A stretch of DNA of 64,000 bases from Cupriavidus necator (GTDB lineage Bacteria > Pseudomonadota > Gammaproteobacteria > Burkholderiales > Burkholderiaceae): contig CP074390.1 in NCBI GenBank assembly GCA_022041995.1, positions 1,488,001 to 1,552,000 of the forward strand, in the 5' to 3' direction. The position numbers and the translations under genes are program-made. Below, one piece after another: positions 40,790 to 49,645 of the stretch (its first letter is position 1; each line of letters starts with the position of its first letter). Below the pieces are notes generated by a model that searched no databases, was not told the DNA's origin, and saw only the letters and a list, made by a program, of their open reading frames with translations.

Positions 40790-42796
40790 ATGTCTGTCGA
40801 TATCGATATCACACAGTTTTACCAGACCTTCTTCGAGGAAGCGGAAGAACTGCTCGTCGAAATGGAGCAGCTGCTGCTCGGCCTGGACCTTGAGTCGCCC
40901 GATCCCGAGCATCTGAACGCGATCTTTCGGGCGGCGCATTCCATCAAGGGCGGGGCTGCCACCTTCGGCTTCGCGGCGCTGACCGAGACCACCCATATTT
41001 TCGAGAACCTGCTGGACCGCACGCGCCGGCAGGAACTGGCGTTGACCAGGACCATCATCGACACCTTTCTGGAAACCAAGGACGTGTTGCAAGACCAGCT
41101 CAACGCCTACCGCAACGGCACCGAACCTGATCCGGAAACGCTGGCGCGCATCTGCGCCGTGCTGCAGCAGCTGGCACAGGAAGCCGCCGGCCATGCCGGC
41201 GCAGATGCACCGGCCCCGGCGCCCGCGCCGGTTGCCGCAACGCCCCCCGCTGCCGCCGCCACGGGCGGCGGGCTCAAGATCCGCCTGATCCGGGTTTCTG
41301 CCTCTGACCAGGCGCTGCTGCGCGAGGAACTGGCCAACCTGGGTGAGATCACCGGCCAGCAAGAGGTGAACGGCGAACTGGTGGTGTGGCTCAACACCCA
41401 GTGCAGCGCCGACGACATCATCGCGGTGTGCTGCTTCGTGATCGACCTGGACCAGATCGTGATCGAAGCCGAAGCACCTGCTTCTGCCCCGGCGGTGGTC
41501 GAAGCGCCGGCCCCGGCGCCCGTCCCGGCCGCGGCGGCCCCTGCCGCGGCAGCGGCAGCGCCCGCCGCCGCGCGCGAGAAGGCCAAGCCGCAGGCGAGCG
41601 CCGCGCACGGCGAAGGTTCGATCCGCGTGCCGACCGAAAAGGTCGACCAGATCATCAACCTGGTGGGCGAGTTGGTGATCACGCAGTCAATGCTGGCGCA
41701 GACCGCCTCCGCACTGGACCCGGTGCTGTTCGACCGCCTGTTCTCCGGCATGGGCCAGCTTGAGCGCAATGCGCGTGACCTGCAGGAAGCGGTGATGTCG
41801 ATCCGCATGATGCCGATGGACTATGTGTTCTCGCGCTTCCCGCGGCTGGTGCGCGACCTGGCCAGCAAGCTTGGCAAGCAGATCGACCTGGTCACCTTCG
41901 GCAAGGCCACCGAACTGGACAAGAGCCTGATCGAACGCATCATCGATCCGCTCACGCACCTGGTGCGCAACAGCCTGGACCATGGCATCGAGACCCCCGA
42001 CAAGCGCGTGGCCGCCGGCAAGGACCCGACCGGCCAGCTGATCCTGTCCGCGCAGCACCATGGCGGCAATATCGTCATTGAAGTCAGCGACGACGGCGGC
42101 GGCCTGAACCGCGAGCGCATCCTGGCCAAGGCCATCCAGAACGGCCTGCCGGTGTCGGAGACCATCACCGACGAGGAAGTCTGGCAGCTGATCTTCGCGC
42201 CGGGCTTCTCCACTGCCGAAGTCGTCACCGACGTCTCCGGCCGCGGCGTGGGCATGGACGTGGTCAAGCGCAACATCCAGGAGATGGGCGGCCACGTGCA
42301 GATCAGCTCGCGCCCGGGCCTGGGCACCACCATCCGCATCGTGCTGCCGCTGACGCTGGCGATCCTGGACGGCATGTCGGTCAAAGTGGGCGAGGAGACC
42401 TTCATCCTGCCGCTGAACTGCGTGATGGAGTCGCTGCAGCCCAAGGCCGAGGATGTCCACACCGCCGCCAACTCCGATCGCGTCATGCACGTGCGCGGCG
42501 AATACCTGCCGCTGCTGGAGATGCACCGCGTGTTCAACGTGGCCGGCGCGCTGCAGGAGCCCACGCAGGGCATCGCCGTGATCCTGCAGGCCGAAGGCAA
42601 GCGCTTTGCGCTGCTGGTGGACCAGCTGATCGGCCAGCACCAGGTGGTGCTGAAGAACCTGGAAACCAACTACCGCAAGGTGCCGTGCATTTCCGCGGCC
42701 ACCATCCTTGGCGACGGCAGCGTGGCGCTGATCGTCGATGTCGGCGCGCTGCAGCGCACAGGCGTGCGCCGGCAGGAACCGGCGTTGGCGCAGTAA
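40790..42796 (+). CDS. cheA: Chemotaxis histidine kinase CheA
   Basis: 668-residue CheA. P1 HPt domain with phosphorylated His 50 (RAAHSIKGGAATFG); Ala/Pro-rich linkers flank a P2 segment (about 165-235); P3 dimerisation begins near SIRVPTEKVDQIINLVGELV; the P4 kinase has the N box LVRNSLDHGIETPDKR and G boxes EVSDDGGGLN and SGRGVGMDVV; P5 is the CheW-like C-terminus. The ATG at 40790 is taken over the GTG at 40775. It starts the che gene run after motB. Confidence 0.96.
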   Translation: MSVDIDITQFYQTFFEEAEELLVEMEQLLLGLDLESPDPEHLNAIFRAAHSIKGGAATFGFAALTETTHIFENLLDRTRRQELALTRTIIDTFLETKDVLQDQLNAYRNGTEPDPETLARICAVLQQLAQEAAGHAGADAPAPAPAPVAATPPAAAATGGGLKIRLIRVSASDQALLREELANLGEITGQQEVNGELVVWLNTQCSADDIIAVCCFVIDLDQIVIEAEAPASAPAVVEAPAPAPVPAAAAPAAAAAAPAAAREKAKPQASAAHGEGSIRVPTEKVDQIINLVGELVITQSMLAQTASALDPVLFDRLFSGMGQLERNARDLQEAVMSIRMMPMDYVFSRFPRLVRDLASKLGKQIDLVTFGKATELDKSLIERIIDPLTHLVRNSLDHGIETPDKRVAAGKDPTGQLILSAQHHGGNIVIEVSDDGGGLNRERILAKAIQNGLPVSETITDEEVWQLIFAPGFSTAEVVTDVSGRGVGMDVVKRNIQEMGGHVQISSRPGLGTTIRIVLPLTLAILDGMSVKVGEETFILPLNCVMESLQPKAEDVHTAANSDRVMHVRGEYLPLLEMHRVFNVAGALQEPTQGIAVILQAEGKRFALLVDQLIGQHQVVLKNLETNYRKVPCISAATILGDGSVALIVDVGALQRTGVRRQEPALAQ

Positions 42797-42824
42797 TCGA
42801 CCAATCACAGGAGAACGAGACATC

Positions 42825-43319
42825 ATGGCCGGCATCGGACACATCGATACCCCCGGAAGCGACGCTTCGGGCCAGGAGTTCCTGGTCTTCACGCTGGGGT
42901 CGGAGGAATACGGCATCGACATCCTCAAGGTGCAGGAGATCCGCAGCTACGAGACCGTGACCCGCATCTCCAGCGCGCCCGACTTCATCAAGGGCGTGAC
43001 CAACCTGCGCGGCGTGATCGTGCCGATCGTCGACCTGCGCCTGAAGTTCCGCCTGGGCAACGTGCGCTACGACCACCAGACCGTGGTCATCATCCTGAAC
43101 GTGGCCGGCCGCGTGGTCGGCATCGTGGTGGATGGCGTGTCCGACGTGCTGACGCTGACGGGCGATGCGATCAAGCCCGCGCCGGAGTTCGGCGTGTCGA
43201 TCTCGACCGAGCACCTGACCGGGCTGGGCACCATCGACGGCCGCATGCTGGTGCTGATCGACATTGAACGCCTGATGACCAGCGCGGAAATGGCGCTGGT
43301 CGAGGCCGAGCTGGCCTGA
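42825..43319 (+). CDS. cheW: Chemotaxis coupling protein CheW (second copy)
   Basis: 164-residue CheW with LVFTLGSEEYGIDILKVQEI, ISSAPDFIKGVTNLRGVIVP and IVVDGVSDVLTLTG. Paralogue of the copy at 32371. Start MAGIGH has AGGAGA 11 bases upstream; the longer frame crosses the cheA end and is rejected. It is 28 bp behind cheA. Confidence 0.95.
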   Translation: MAGIGHIDTPGSDASGQEFLVFTLGSEEYGIDILKVQEIRSYETVTRISSAPDFIKGVTNLRGVIVPIVDLRLKFRLGNVRYDHQTVVIILNVAGRVVGIVVDGVSDVLTLTGDAIKPAPEFGVSISTEHLTGLGTIDGRMLVLIDIERLMTSAEMALVEAELA

Positions 43320-43349
43320 GGCTGCGTGCGTATCACTGAAGCACATCCC

Positions 43350-44261
43350 ATGACGCCGTTCCGCACTGCCGCCAACGTTCCCGGCCAGACCGGGTCGGTC
43401 CTTGCGCCGGGCGCCATCCTGCGGCGCGACGACGCGCGCGACTTCCTGCTGACCGAACGCGATTTCGAGAAAATCCGCGCGCTGATCCACCGGCGCGCGG
43501 GCATCTCGCTGGGCAGCCACAAGCGCGAGATGGTCTACAGCCGGCTGGTGCGCCGGCTGCGCACGCTGCAGCTGTCGGACTTCGCCTCATACCTGGCGCT
43601 GCTGGAGGCGGACGATCGCTCTTCGGAGTGGGAGTTCTTCACCAATGCGCTGACCACCAACCTGACCTCGTTCTTCCGCGAGGCCCATCACTTCCCGCTG
43701 CTGGCCGAGCACGCCAAGAAGACCGGCCGCCCCTACAGCGTCTGGTGCTCGGCCGCCTCCACCGGCGAGGAGCCGTACTCGATCGCCATCACGCTGGCGG
43801 AGGCGCTGGGCGACCGTGCCGGCACGGTGCTGGCCACAGACATCGACACCCAGGTGCTGGCCAAAGCCCGCGGCGGCGTGTATTCCGCGGAGCAGGTCGC
43901 GCGGCTGTCGCCCGAACGGCTCAAGCGCTTCTTCCTGAAGGGCACCGGGCCGCGCACCGGTTCGGTCAAGGTCAAGCCGGAGCTGGCCGCCACCATCGCG
44001 TTCGAGCCGCTGAACCTGCTCGCGCCCGACTGGGGCATCCGCGAGCAGTTCGACGCCATCTTCTGCCGCAATGTGATGATCTACTTCGACAAGCCGACCC
44101 AGGGACGCATCCTGGAGCGTTTCGTGCCGCTGCTCAAGCCGCACGGGCTGCTCTTTGCCGGCCACTCGGAGAACTTCTCTTATGTCACGCGCGCGTTCCA
44201 GCTGCGCGGGCAGACCGTTTATGAACTGGCGCCAGATGCGGCCAGGGCGGGAAGGCCGTGA
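43350..44261 (+). CDS. cheR: Chemotaxis protein methyltransferase CheR
   Basis: 303-residue SAM-dependent methyltransferase that methylates receptor glutamates. The N-terminal helical domain (LTERDFEKIRALIHRRAGIS) is followed by the SAM-binding domain with VWCSAASTGEEPYSIAITLA and FDAIFCRNVMIYFDK. A GTG at 43326 would add eight residues and is close to a GAGG, so the start is uncertain. Its stop overlaps cheD by one base (TGATG), implying coupling. Confidence 0.95.
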   Translation: MTPFRTAANVPGQTGSVLAPGAILRRDDARDFLLTERDFEKIRALIHRRAGISLGSHKREMVYSRLVRRLRTLQLSDFASYLALLEADDRSSEWEFFTNALTTNLTSFFREAHHFPLLAEHAKKTGRPYSVWCSAASTGEEPYSIAITLAEALGDRAGTVLATDIDTQVLAKARGGVYSAEQVARLSPERLKRFFLKGTGPRTGSVKVKPELAATIAFEPLNLLAPDWGIREQFDAIFCRNVMIYFDKPTQGRILERFVPLLKPHGLLFAGHSENFSYVTRAFQLRGQTVYELAPDAARAGRP

Positions 44262-44911
44262 TGCGCACGCCCCATCTGCCCGAAGCGCTTGCCACGCGCA
44301 CGTACTTCGACCGCGAGTTCGGCAAGCAGGCCATCAAGCTGCTGCCCAACGAATACTACGTGACGCGCGAGGACGTGGTGCTGACCACCGTGCTGGGCTC
44401 GTGCGTGGCCGCCTGCATCCGCGACGAGGTTGCCGGCGTCGGCGGTATGAACCACTTCATGCTGCCCGACGACGACGGCAGCGCCGACCGCATGCTGTCG
44501 GCGTCGATGCGCTACGGCAGCTACGCGCTGGAAGTGCTGATCAACGAACTGCTCAAGATGGGCGCGCGCCGCGAGCGGCTGGAGGCCAAGGTCTTCGGCG
44601 GCGGGGCGGTGCTGGCCAACATGACCACGCTGAATATCGGCGACCGCAACGCGGACTTCGTCTTGCGCTACCTGAAAACCGAGGAGATCCGCGTTGCGGC
44701 GCAGGACCTGCGCGGCCCGCATGCGCGCCGTGTCAGCTACTTCCCGGTCGGCGGGCTGGCGCTGGTGCGCCGCCTGACGCGGCAGGACGACCAGGTTTCA
44801 GTGGCGCGCGACGAGCGCGCACTGGCCCGTGCCATTGCCACCTCGGCCCGGGCGCCGGCGCAATCGCCTGAACTGTTTGCGCGGCAGTCTTTTGCGCGCC
44901 AGCTTCCCTGA
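44261..44911 (+). CDS. cheD: Chemoreceptor glutamine deamidase CheD
   Basis: 216-residue CheD. Catalytic residues are recognisable as Thr 42, Cys 48 (VLGSCVAACIRDEVAG) and His 65 (GGMNHFMLP), with the spacing of the T. maritima enzyme. It deamidates receptor glutamines and can also act on CheC/CheY circuits. The C-terminal 45 residues are a low-complexity tail. The start is overlapped by the cheR stop; a GTG three bases upstream is equally possible. Confidence 0.94.
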   Translation: MRTPHLPEALATRTYFDREFGKQAIKLLPNEYYVTREDVVLTTVLGSCVAACIRDEVAGVGGMNHFMLPDDDGSADRMLSASMRYGSYALEVLINELLKMGARRERLEAKVFGGGAVLANMTTLNIGDRNADFVLRYLKTEEIRVAAQDLRGPHARRVSYFPVGGLALVRRLTRQDDQVSVARDERALARAIATSARAPAQSPELFARQSFARQLP

Positions 44912-44934
44912 AACCCATACAAGCACGATCAATC

Positions 44935-46017
44935 ATGACAGCCGCCAAGATCAAGGTGCTCTGCGTGGACGATTCCGCGCTGATCCGCAGCCTGATGACG
45001 GAGATCATCAACAGCCAGCCCGACATGGAAGTGGTGGGCACCGCGCCCGACCCGCTGGTGGCGCGCGACCTGATCAAGCGCCTGAACCCGGATGTGCTGA
45101 CGCTGGACGTCGAAATGCCGCGCATGGACGGGCTTGACTTCCTCGAGCGGCTGATGCGGCTGCGGCCGATGCCGGTGCTGATGGTGTCGTCGCTGACCGA
45201 GCGCGGTTCCGAGATCACCATGCGCGCGCTGGAGCTGGGCGCGGTGGACTTTGTCACCAAGCCCAGGCTGGGCATCCGCGACGGGCTGCTCGAATACACC
45301 GACACCATCGCCGACAAGCTGCGCGCCGCGTCGCGCGCACGCGTGCGCGCGGCCGCGCAGCCGGCCGCGCCGACCGCCACCGGCACCGCGCCCGTGCCGA
45401 TGCTGCGCAGCCCGCTGCTGTCGACCGAGAAGCTGATCATCCTGGGCGCCTCCACCGGCGGCACCGAGGCCATCAAGGAGTTCCTGATGCCGCTGCCGCC
45501 CGACAGCCCGGCGGTCATGATCGTGCAGCATATGCCGGCCGGCTTTACGCGCTCGTTCGCGCAGCGGCTGGACGGGTTGTGCCGCATCACCGTCAAGGAA
45601 GCCGTGCACGGCGAGCGCGTGCTGCCCGGTCATGCGTATATCGCGCCCGGCGATTCGCACCTGCTGCTCGCGCGCAGCGGCGCCAACTATGTCGCGCACC
45701 TTTCGCAGGAAGCGCCGGTCAACCGCCACCGCCCGTCGGTCGACGTGCTGTTCGATTCGGCCGCGCAGCATGGAGGCAAGAACGTGATCGGCGTGATCCT
45801 GACCGGCATGGGCAAGGATGGCGCGCGCGGCATGCTGCGCATGCGCGAGGCTGGTGCCTACAACCTGGCCCAGGACGAGCACACATGCATTGTGTTTGGC
45901 ATGCCGAAGGAGGCGATCGCCACCGGTGGCGTGCATGAAGTCGTGCCCTTGCCGGCGATGACCCAGCGCGTGATGGCACGCCTGGCCACATACGGCACGC
46001 GCGCGCAGCGGGTGTAA
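44935..46017 (+). CDS. cheB: Chemotaxis-specific methylesterase/glutamine deamidase CheB
   Basis: 360-residue CheB. The receiver domain has phosphoacceptor Asp 58 (LTLDVEMPRMDG); the linker is Ala/Pro-rich; the esterase domain has the triad Ser 173 (LGASTGGTEA), His 199 (IVQHMPAG) and Asp 295 (GMGKDGARG). It removes methyl groups from receptors after CheA phosphorylation. Located 23 bp after cheD. Confidence 0.96.
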   Translation: MTAAKIKVLCVDDSALIRSLMTEIINSQPDMEVVGTAPDPLVARDLIKRLNPDVLTLDVEMPRMDGLDFLERLMRLRPMPVLMVSSLTERGSEITMRALELGAVDFVTKPRLGIRDGLLEYTDTIADKLRAASRARVRAAAQPAAPTATGTAPVPMLRSPLLSTEKLIILGASTGGTEAIKEFLMPLPPDSPAVMIVQHMPAGFTRSFAQRLDGLCRITVKEAVHGERVLPGHAYIAPGDSHLLLARSGANYVAHLSQEAPVNRHRPSVDVLFDSAAQHGGKNVIGVILTGMGKDGARGMLRMREAGAYNLAQDEHTCIVFGMPKEAIATGGVHEVVPLPAMTQRVMARLATYGTRAQRV

Positions 46018-46106
46018 ACGAAATCGGGCCGAGCGGGGCGCGCATACCGCACGCGCAGCGCTCGGCCTGGCAACAAGCCAACACTGTATTTAATGGAGCC
46101 CTCAAA

Positions 46107-46493
46107 GTGGACAAGAGCATCAAGATCCTGGTCGTGGACGATTTCCCGACCATGCGCCGGATCATCCGCAACCTGCTCAAGGAGCTGGGTTTCGTCAACG
46201 TCGAGGAAGCCGAGGACGGCGCCGCCGGCCTGGAGAAGGCCAAGGATGGCAGCTTCCAGTTCGTGATCTCGGACTGGAACATGCCCAATATGGACGGTCT
46301 GACCATGCTGCAGGCGATCCGCGCCGACGCCAATATCGGCAAGATCCCGGTGCTGATGGTGACCGCCGAGGCCAAGAAGGAAAACATCATCGCCGCGGCC
46401 CAGTCCGGCGCCAACGGCTATGTGGTCAAGCCGTTCACGGCCGCCACGCTGGACGAGAAGATCACCAAGATCTTCGAGAAGCTCGGCGGCTGA
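46107..46493 (+). CDS. cheY: Chemotaxis response regulator CheY
   Basis: 128-residue receiver. Asp 11/12 pocket, phosphoacceptor Asp 56 (VISDWNMPNMDG), Thr/Lys switch in VTAEAKKENI and YVVKPFTAATLDEK. This is the canonical CheY that binds FliM. The start is GTG behind GGAG. Confidence 0.96.
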   Translation: MDKSIKILVVDDFPTMRRIIRNLLKELGFVNVEEAEDGAAGLEKAKDGSFQFVISDWNMPNMDGLTMLQAIRADANIGKIPVLMVTAEAKKENIIAAAQSGANGYVVKPFTAATLDEKITKIFEKLGG

Positions 46494-46511
46494 GGCGGAG
46501 GCGCGTTTGTC

Positions 46512-47147
46512 ATGACCCCCACCCTGAGCAACGATTCCGCCGAACAACTGATCCTGCGCATCGGCAACCTGACGCGCATGCTGCGCGACAACATGCGCGA
46601 ACTCGGCCTGGACAAGGAGATCGAGCGCGCCGCGCAGGCCATCCCCGATGCGCGCGACCGCCTCAACTACATCGCCGCGATGACCGAGCAGGCCGCCGAG
46701 CGCACGCTCAACGCGGTCGAGCTGGCGCAGCCGATCCAGTCCGACATCGAACAACAGGCCGAAACCCTGGACAAGCGCTGGGCCGCCTGGTTCGACCAGC
46801 CGGTGGAGCTGGCCGATGCCCGCTCGCTGGTGCTTGACACCCGCGCGTTCCTGTCCGAGGTGCCCGGCCAGGCCCGCGCCACCAACAGCCACCTGCTCGA
46901 CATCATGATGGCGCAGGACTTCCAGGACCTGACCGGCCAGGTCATCAAGAAGATGATGGACATGATCCGCGCGCTGGAGCAGGAGCTGCTGCAGGTGCTG
47001 ATCGACAACGTGCCGTCCGAGCGGCGCGTAGAAGCGCAGGCGCCGTCGACGCTGCTCAATGGGCCGCAGGTGAATCCGGAAGGGAAGCCGGATGTGGTGT
47101 CGGACCAGGCGCAGGTGGATGATTTGTTGGCGAGTCTGGGGTTCTGA
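46512..47147 (+). CDS. cheZ: CheY phosphatase CheZ
   Basis: 211-residue CheZ. The long four-helix hairpin covers the middle, and the catalytic DLTGQ (in QDFQDLTGQVIKK) carries the Asp and Gln that position water for CheY-P hydrolysis. The C-terminal peptide QAQVDDLLASLGF is the CheY-binding tail. It lies 18 bp after cheY and ends the chemotaxis run. Confidence 0.96.
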   Translation: MTPTLSNDSAEQLILRIGNLTRMLRDNMRELGLDKEIERAAQAIPDARDRLNYIAAMTEQAAERTLNAVELAQPIQSDIEQQAETLDKRWAAWFDQPVELADARSLVLDTRAFLSEVPGQARATNSHLLDIMMAQDFQDLTGQVIKKMMDMIRALEQELLQVLIDNVPSERRVEAQAPSTLLNGPQVNPEGKPDVVSDQAQVDDLLASLGF

Positions 47148-47317
47148 CGTTTTGGTTGGGCTGGTTTTAAGAGTTTGCCCATACTCGCGCTTGCAGCCTC
47201 TCTTCATACTGGGTTCGTCGCTGCGTCGTGGCGACCGGGTTTAGCAGCCCGATGGAGTAGGGCCGAACGACCGCCGTCAGGCGGTATCCTTACGTTCGCC
47301 GTGCCTGAGCATGCCCC

Positions 47318-47408
47318 TTCAATGGGCGGGCCCTGGCAGGGGAGCCTCCGGGCTCGCCGGCTCTTATTCCCCGGTCTGCTAACCCTGCCTTGCGCCCGCC
47401 CACCCCGA
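47318..47408 (+). ncRNA. C4-like antisense RNA candidate
   Basis: The region can form a three-part structure: outer stem GGGCGGG (47324-47330) with CCCGCCC (47395-47401), inner stem GGCAGGG (47335-47341) with CCCTGCC (47383-47389), and an internal hairpin GCCGG/CCGGT. The unpaired CCGGGCTCGCC and CTGCTAACCC resemble the two antisense segments of C4 RNAs. Complementary sequence GGCGACCGGGTTTAGCAG lies upstream at 47240-47257. C4 RNAs control a downstream gene; here the next gene is the small one at 47557. The identification is from memory of the motif and needs a covariance search. Confidence 0.55.
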
Positions 47409-47556
47409 TCAGCACCCCGGGGAGCGGGACTGAACCTGTATGGATAGGGGGGCATTCCCATGCTTCAGTTCTTACTTGCCCATTCTGGGCGATTGACAAT
47501 CTCCAGTACCTGCACAATGCAGCCGCGCACGCTAGTCGCGTATGCGGAGGTGTGCC

Positions 47557-47847
47557 ATGTATAGCCATAGTCATCACGGTATTACAGCGGAACACAATGG
47601 TGTCGACATGCTCGTGACCGCCCATAGTCCGGGGGAGAATCCGCTGAGTCTGGCGGTGCAACGGGCGGCGCAGCTTCATGGGCTGTTGCTCATGGCTAGC
47701 GATCATGGGGCTGCTAGTTTGGAGCCGGTGGATTTGGAGCAGGGGACTTGGGAAAGTCTGCTTTCTCTCGCGGCCTGGCTGGCGCATAAGACGCAGGTGT
47801 TGAGTGAGCTGGCTGTGGTGCAGGGGCAGGCGTTGCAGGTTGAGTGA
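47557..47847 (+). CDS. Small hypothetical protein downstream of the C4-like RNA
   Basis: 96-residue protein starting MYSHSHHGITAEHNGVDMLV and continuing with LSLAVQRAAQLHGLLLMASD. The start has an excellent GGAGG (47546-47550). No signal peptide or recognised domain; it is acidic and helix-rich after residue 30. The 400-bp leader with the C4-like structure suggests post-transcriptional control. Composition of the end (47700-47847) is lower in GC. Function unknown. Confidence 0.65.
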   Translation: MYSHSHHGITAEHNGVDMLVTAHSPGENPLSLAVQRAAQLHGLLLMASDHGAASLEPVDLEQGTWESLLSLAAWLAHKTQVLSELAVVQGQALQVE

Positions 47848-47939
47848 CGTTGGGCGGGTGGGCAGTCGTGTAAACGGCTGCCGCCCCATCCTTGAAGCAT
47901 TGGCGGTTTGGCCTTGGGACTGAGGGTCGCAAAACGACC

Positions 47940-49625
47940 GAGGCCGTGTGGAAACGTCTCTCGAATCGCACGAATGCGCGTCTCCTCGGGGGCGTAGCCT
48001 GTCTTATCGAATTTTCGGCCAATCTGGTCATGGGACGACGCCGAAACGGGTGCGAACAGCGCTAATGAGCTCCTGAGGGCGATCTTCAGCCCATTTTTTG
48101 GGCGCAAATGGGTGCTTACGCACCCACCAGGCGCATTGCCTTCATTGTTTTCGAGAACCCGAGAATTCGAAGGACGCGCTTCAGGTTGTACGCCAGAACA
48201 TGCAGGCTCATTTCAGTACCTACATTCGGTAGCGTGCGCGTCAGGAAGTGCGTGTAGCCCATCCAATGTTTGAAGGTTCCGAAGACATGCTCGACGGTTC
48301 GCCTGCGAACCGTCATTGCATCCGGCGTCTTGTCGAGCCGGCGCTGGACGGCCTCCAGCACTTCCTCATGCTCCCATCTGGAGATGCGCCGATACGGACT
48401 CGGCGTGCATTGAGATCGCATGGTGCACTGAGGACAGGCACTACTCCAATAGCGGCGTAGCTGCAGTCCATGTTCTTCTCTGGTGAAGCGGTATATCGCA
48501 CGTTCACCGGCGGGACATTGATATTCATCGTCCCGGGCAATGTAGATGAAGTCCGCCCGATCAAATCGACCTCCCGCCTTCGCGCTGGACGTCGTTGGCT
48601 TGGGCAAGATGGCAGCAACTCCGGTATCCGCGCATGCCTTGATCTCCTGCGCGCTGAAGTAGCCACGATCAGCTATGGCTTTAAGCCTGGTCTTACCCAT
48701 CGCATCGCGAGCGGCTCGAGCCATCGAACTCAGTTGCGCCCGATCATTGCCAATATTGGTGACTTCATGAGCGACGATCAGATGGTGCTTGGCATCTACG
48801 GCCATCTGTACGTTGTAGCCGACCATTCCGGAGCCCTTGCCACTTGTCGCCATCGAACGCGCATCAGGATCGGTCATCGAGATCTGACCATCTGGAAGTG
48901 TCTTGAGCTCTTCCTTTATCTGGTCAAGGCTATGCATCTGCTGACGCAGTTGCGCAATCTTCTCGCGCAGTCGAGTTGTCTTGAGTTCCATCTCCGCCGG
49001 CTGCGTGCGATCGGCAGTCTCCAGCGCGCTCAGATACCGCTGAATGCTTTCCTCGATTTGCTGCTGGCGTTTGTCGACTTTGCCAGCCGTGAAATTGCGG
49101 TCCCGAGTATTGACTGCCTTGAACTTGCTGCCGTCGATGGCGACCAGGGCCTGCGAGAACAACTTTAAATCGCGGCACAGAACCACGAAACGACGGCAGA
49201 CATTGCGAATGCCCGTGCTGTTATCCCTGCGGAAGTCCGCAATCGTCTTGAAGTCAGGCGCCAGTCGACCGGTCAGCCACATCAGCTCTATGTTGCGTTG
49301 GCATTCGCGCTCCAGACGGCGACTGGACTGGACGCGGTTGAGGTAGCCGTAGATGTATATCTTCAAGAGGACGGCAGGATGATATGAGGGGCGACCTGTA
49401 GTCGAAGGATTGGCACCTTCGAACCCGAGCGACTCGAGATCCAACTCTTCAACAAACGCGTCGATGATCCTGGCAGGGTTATCCTCGGCGATGAAATCAT
49501 CGAGGCATTCTGGAAGCAGCGTAGCTTGCTTGCGGTCTTCTCCCTCTATGAATCGCTTCATCCGGTCCCCCCAATCTGAATGAGTTGATCCAGTCTAGGT
49601 GATCGGGACGTTTTCACACACCCTC
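47940..49625 (-). mobile_element. IS1182-family insertion sequence
   Basis: A complete-looking 1.69-kb element. The ends are imperfect inverted repeats: GAGGCCGTGTGGAAACGTCTC (47940-47960, shown in pieces: GAGG, GTGTG, AAACGTC) against the complement of 49605-49625, 17 of 21 matching. GACC directly precedes the left end and follows the right end, a likely 4-bp target duplication. Closing the gap restores GGGTCG-CAAAA-CGACCC, a palindromic target. It carries one transposase gene. Confidence 0.8.
48116..49561 (-). CDS. IS1182-family transposase
   Basis: 481-residue DDE transposase. The N-terminal DUF772-type domain has RPSYHPAVLLKIYIYGYLNR; catalytic acids fall in ALVAIDGSKFKAVN, KAIADRGYFSAQE and the C-terminal TVEHVFGTFKHWMGY. 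A coiled-coil/insertion (about 165-225) and a Cys-rich patch (CPQCTMRSQC) are typical of IS1182 members. No frameshift or stop is visible, so it could be active. Confidence 0.93.
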   Translation of the reverse strand: MKRFIEGEDRKQATLLPECLDDFIAEDNPARIIDAFVEELDLESLGFEGANPSTTGRPSYHPAVLLKIYIYGYLNRVQSSRRLERECQRNIELMWLTGRLAPDFKTIADFRRDNSTGIRNVCRRFVVLCRDLKLFSQALVAIDGSKFKAVNTRDRNFTAGKVDKRQQQIEESIQRYLSALETADRTQPAEMELKTTRLREKIAQLRQQMHSLDQIKEELKTLPDGQISMTDPDARSMATSGKGSGMVGYNVQMAVDAKHHLIVAHEVTNIGNDRAQLSSMARAARDAMGKTRLKAIADRGYFSAQEIKACADTGVAAILPKPTTSSAKAGGRFDRADFIYIARDDEYQCPAGERAIYRFTREEHGLQLRRYWSSACPQCTMRSQCTPSPYRRISRWEHEEVLEAVQRRLDKTPDAMTVRRRTVEHVFGTFKHWMGYTHFLTRTLPNVGTEMSLHVLAYNLKRVLRILGFSKTMKAMRLVGA

Positions 49626-49645
49626 GACCCGAAGCCGTCGTTAGG

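Noticed and set aside
48470..49168. Plus-strand frame opposite the IS1182 transposase
   Set aside because: Antisense shadow of a well-supported transposase.
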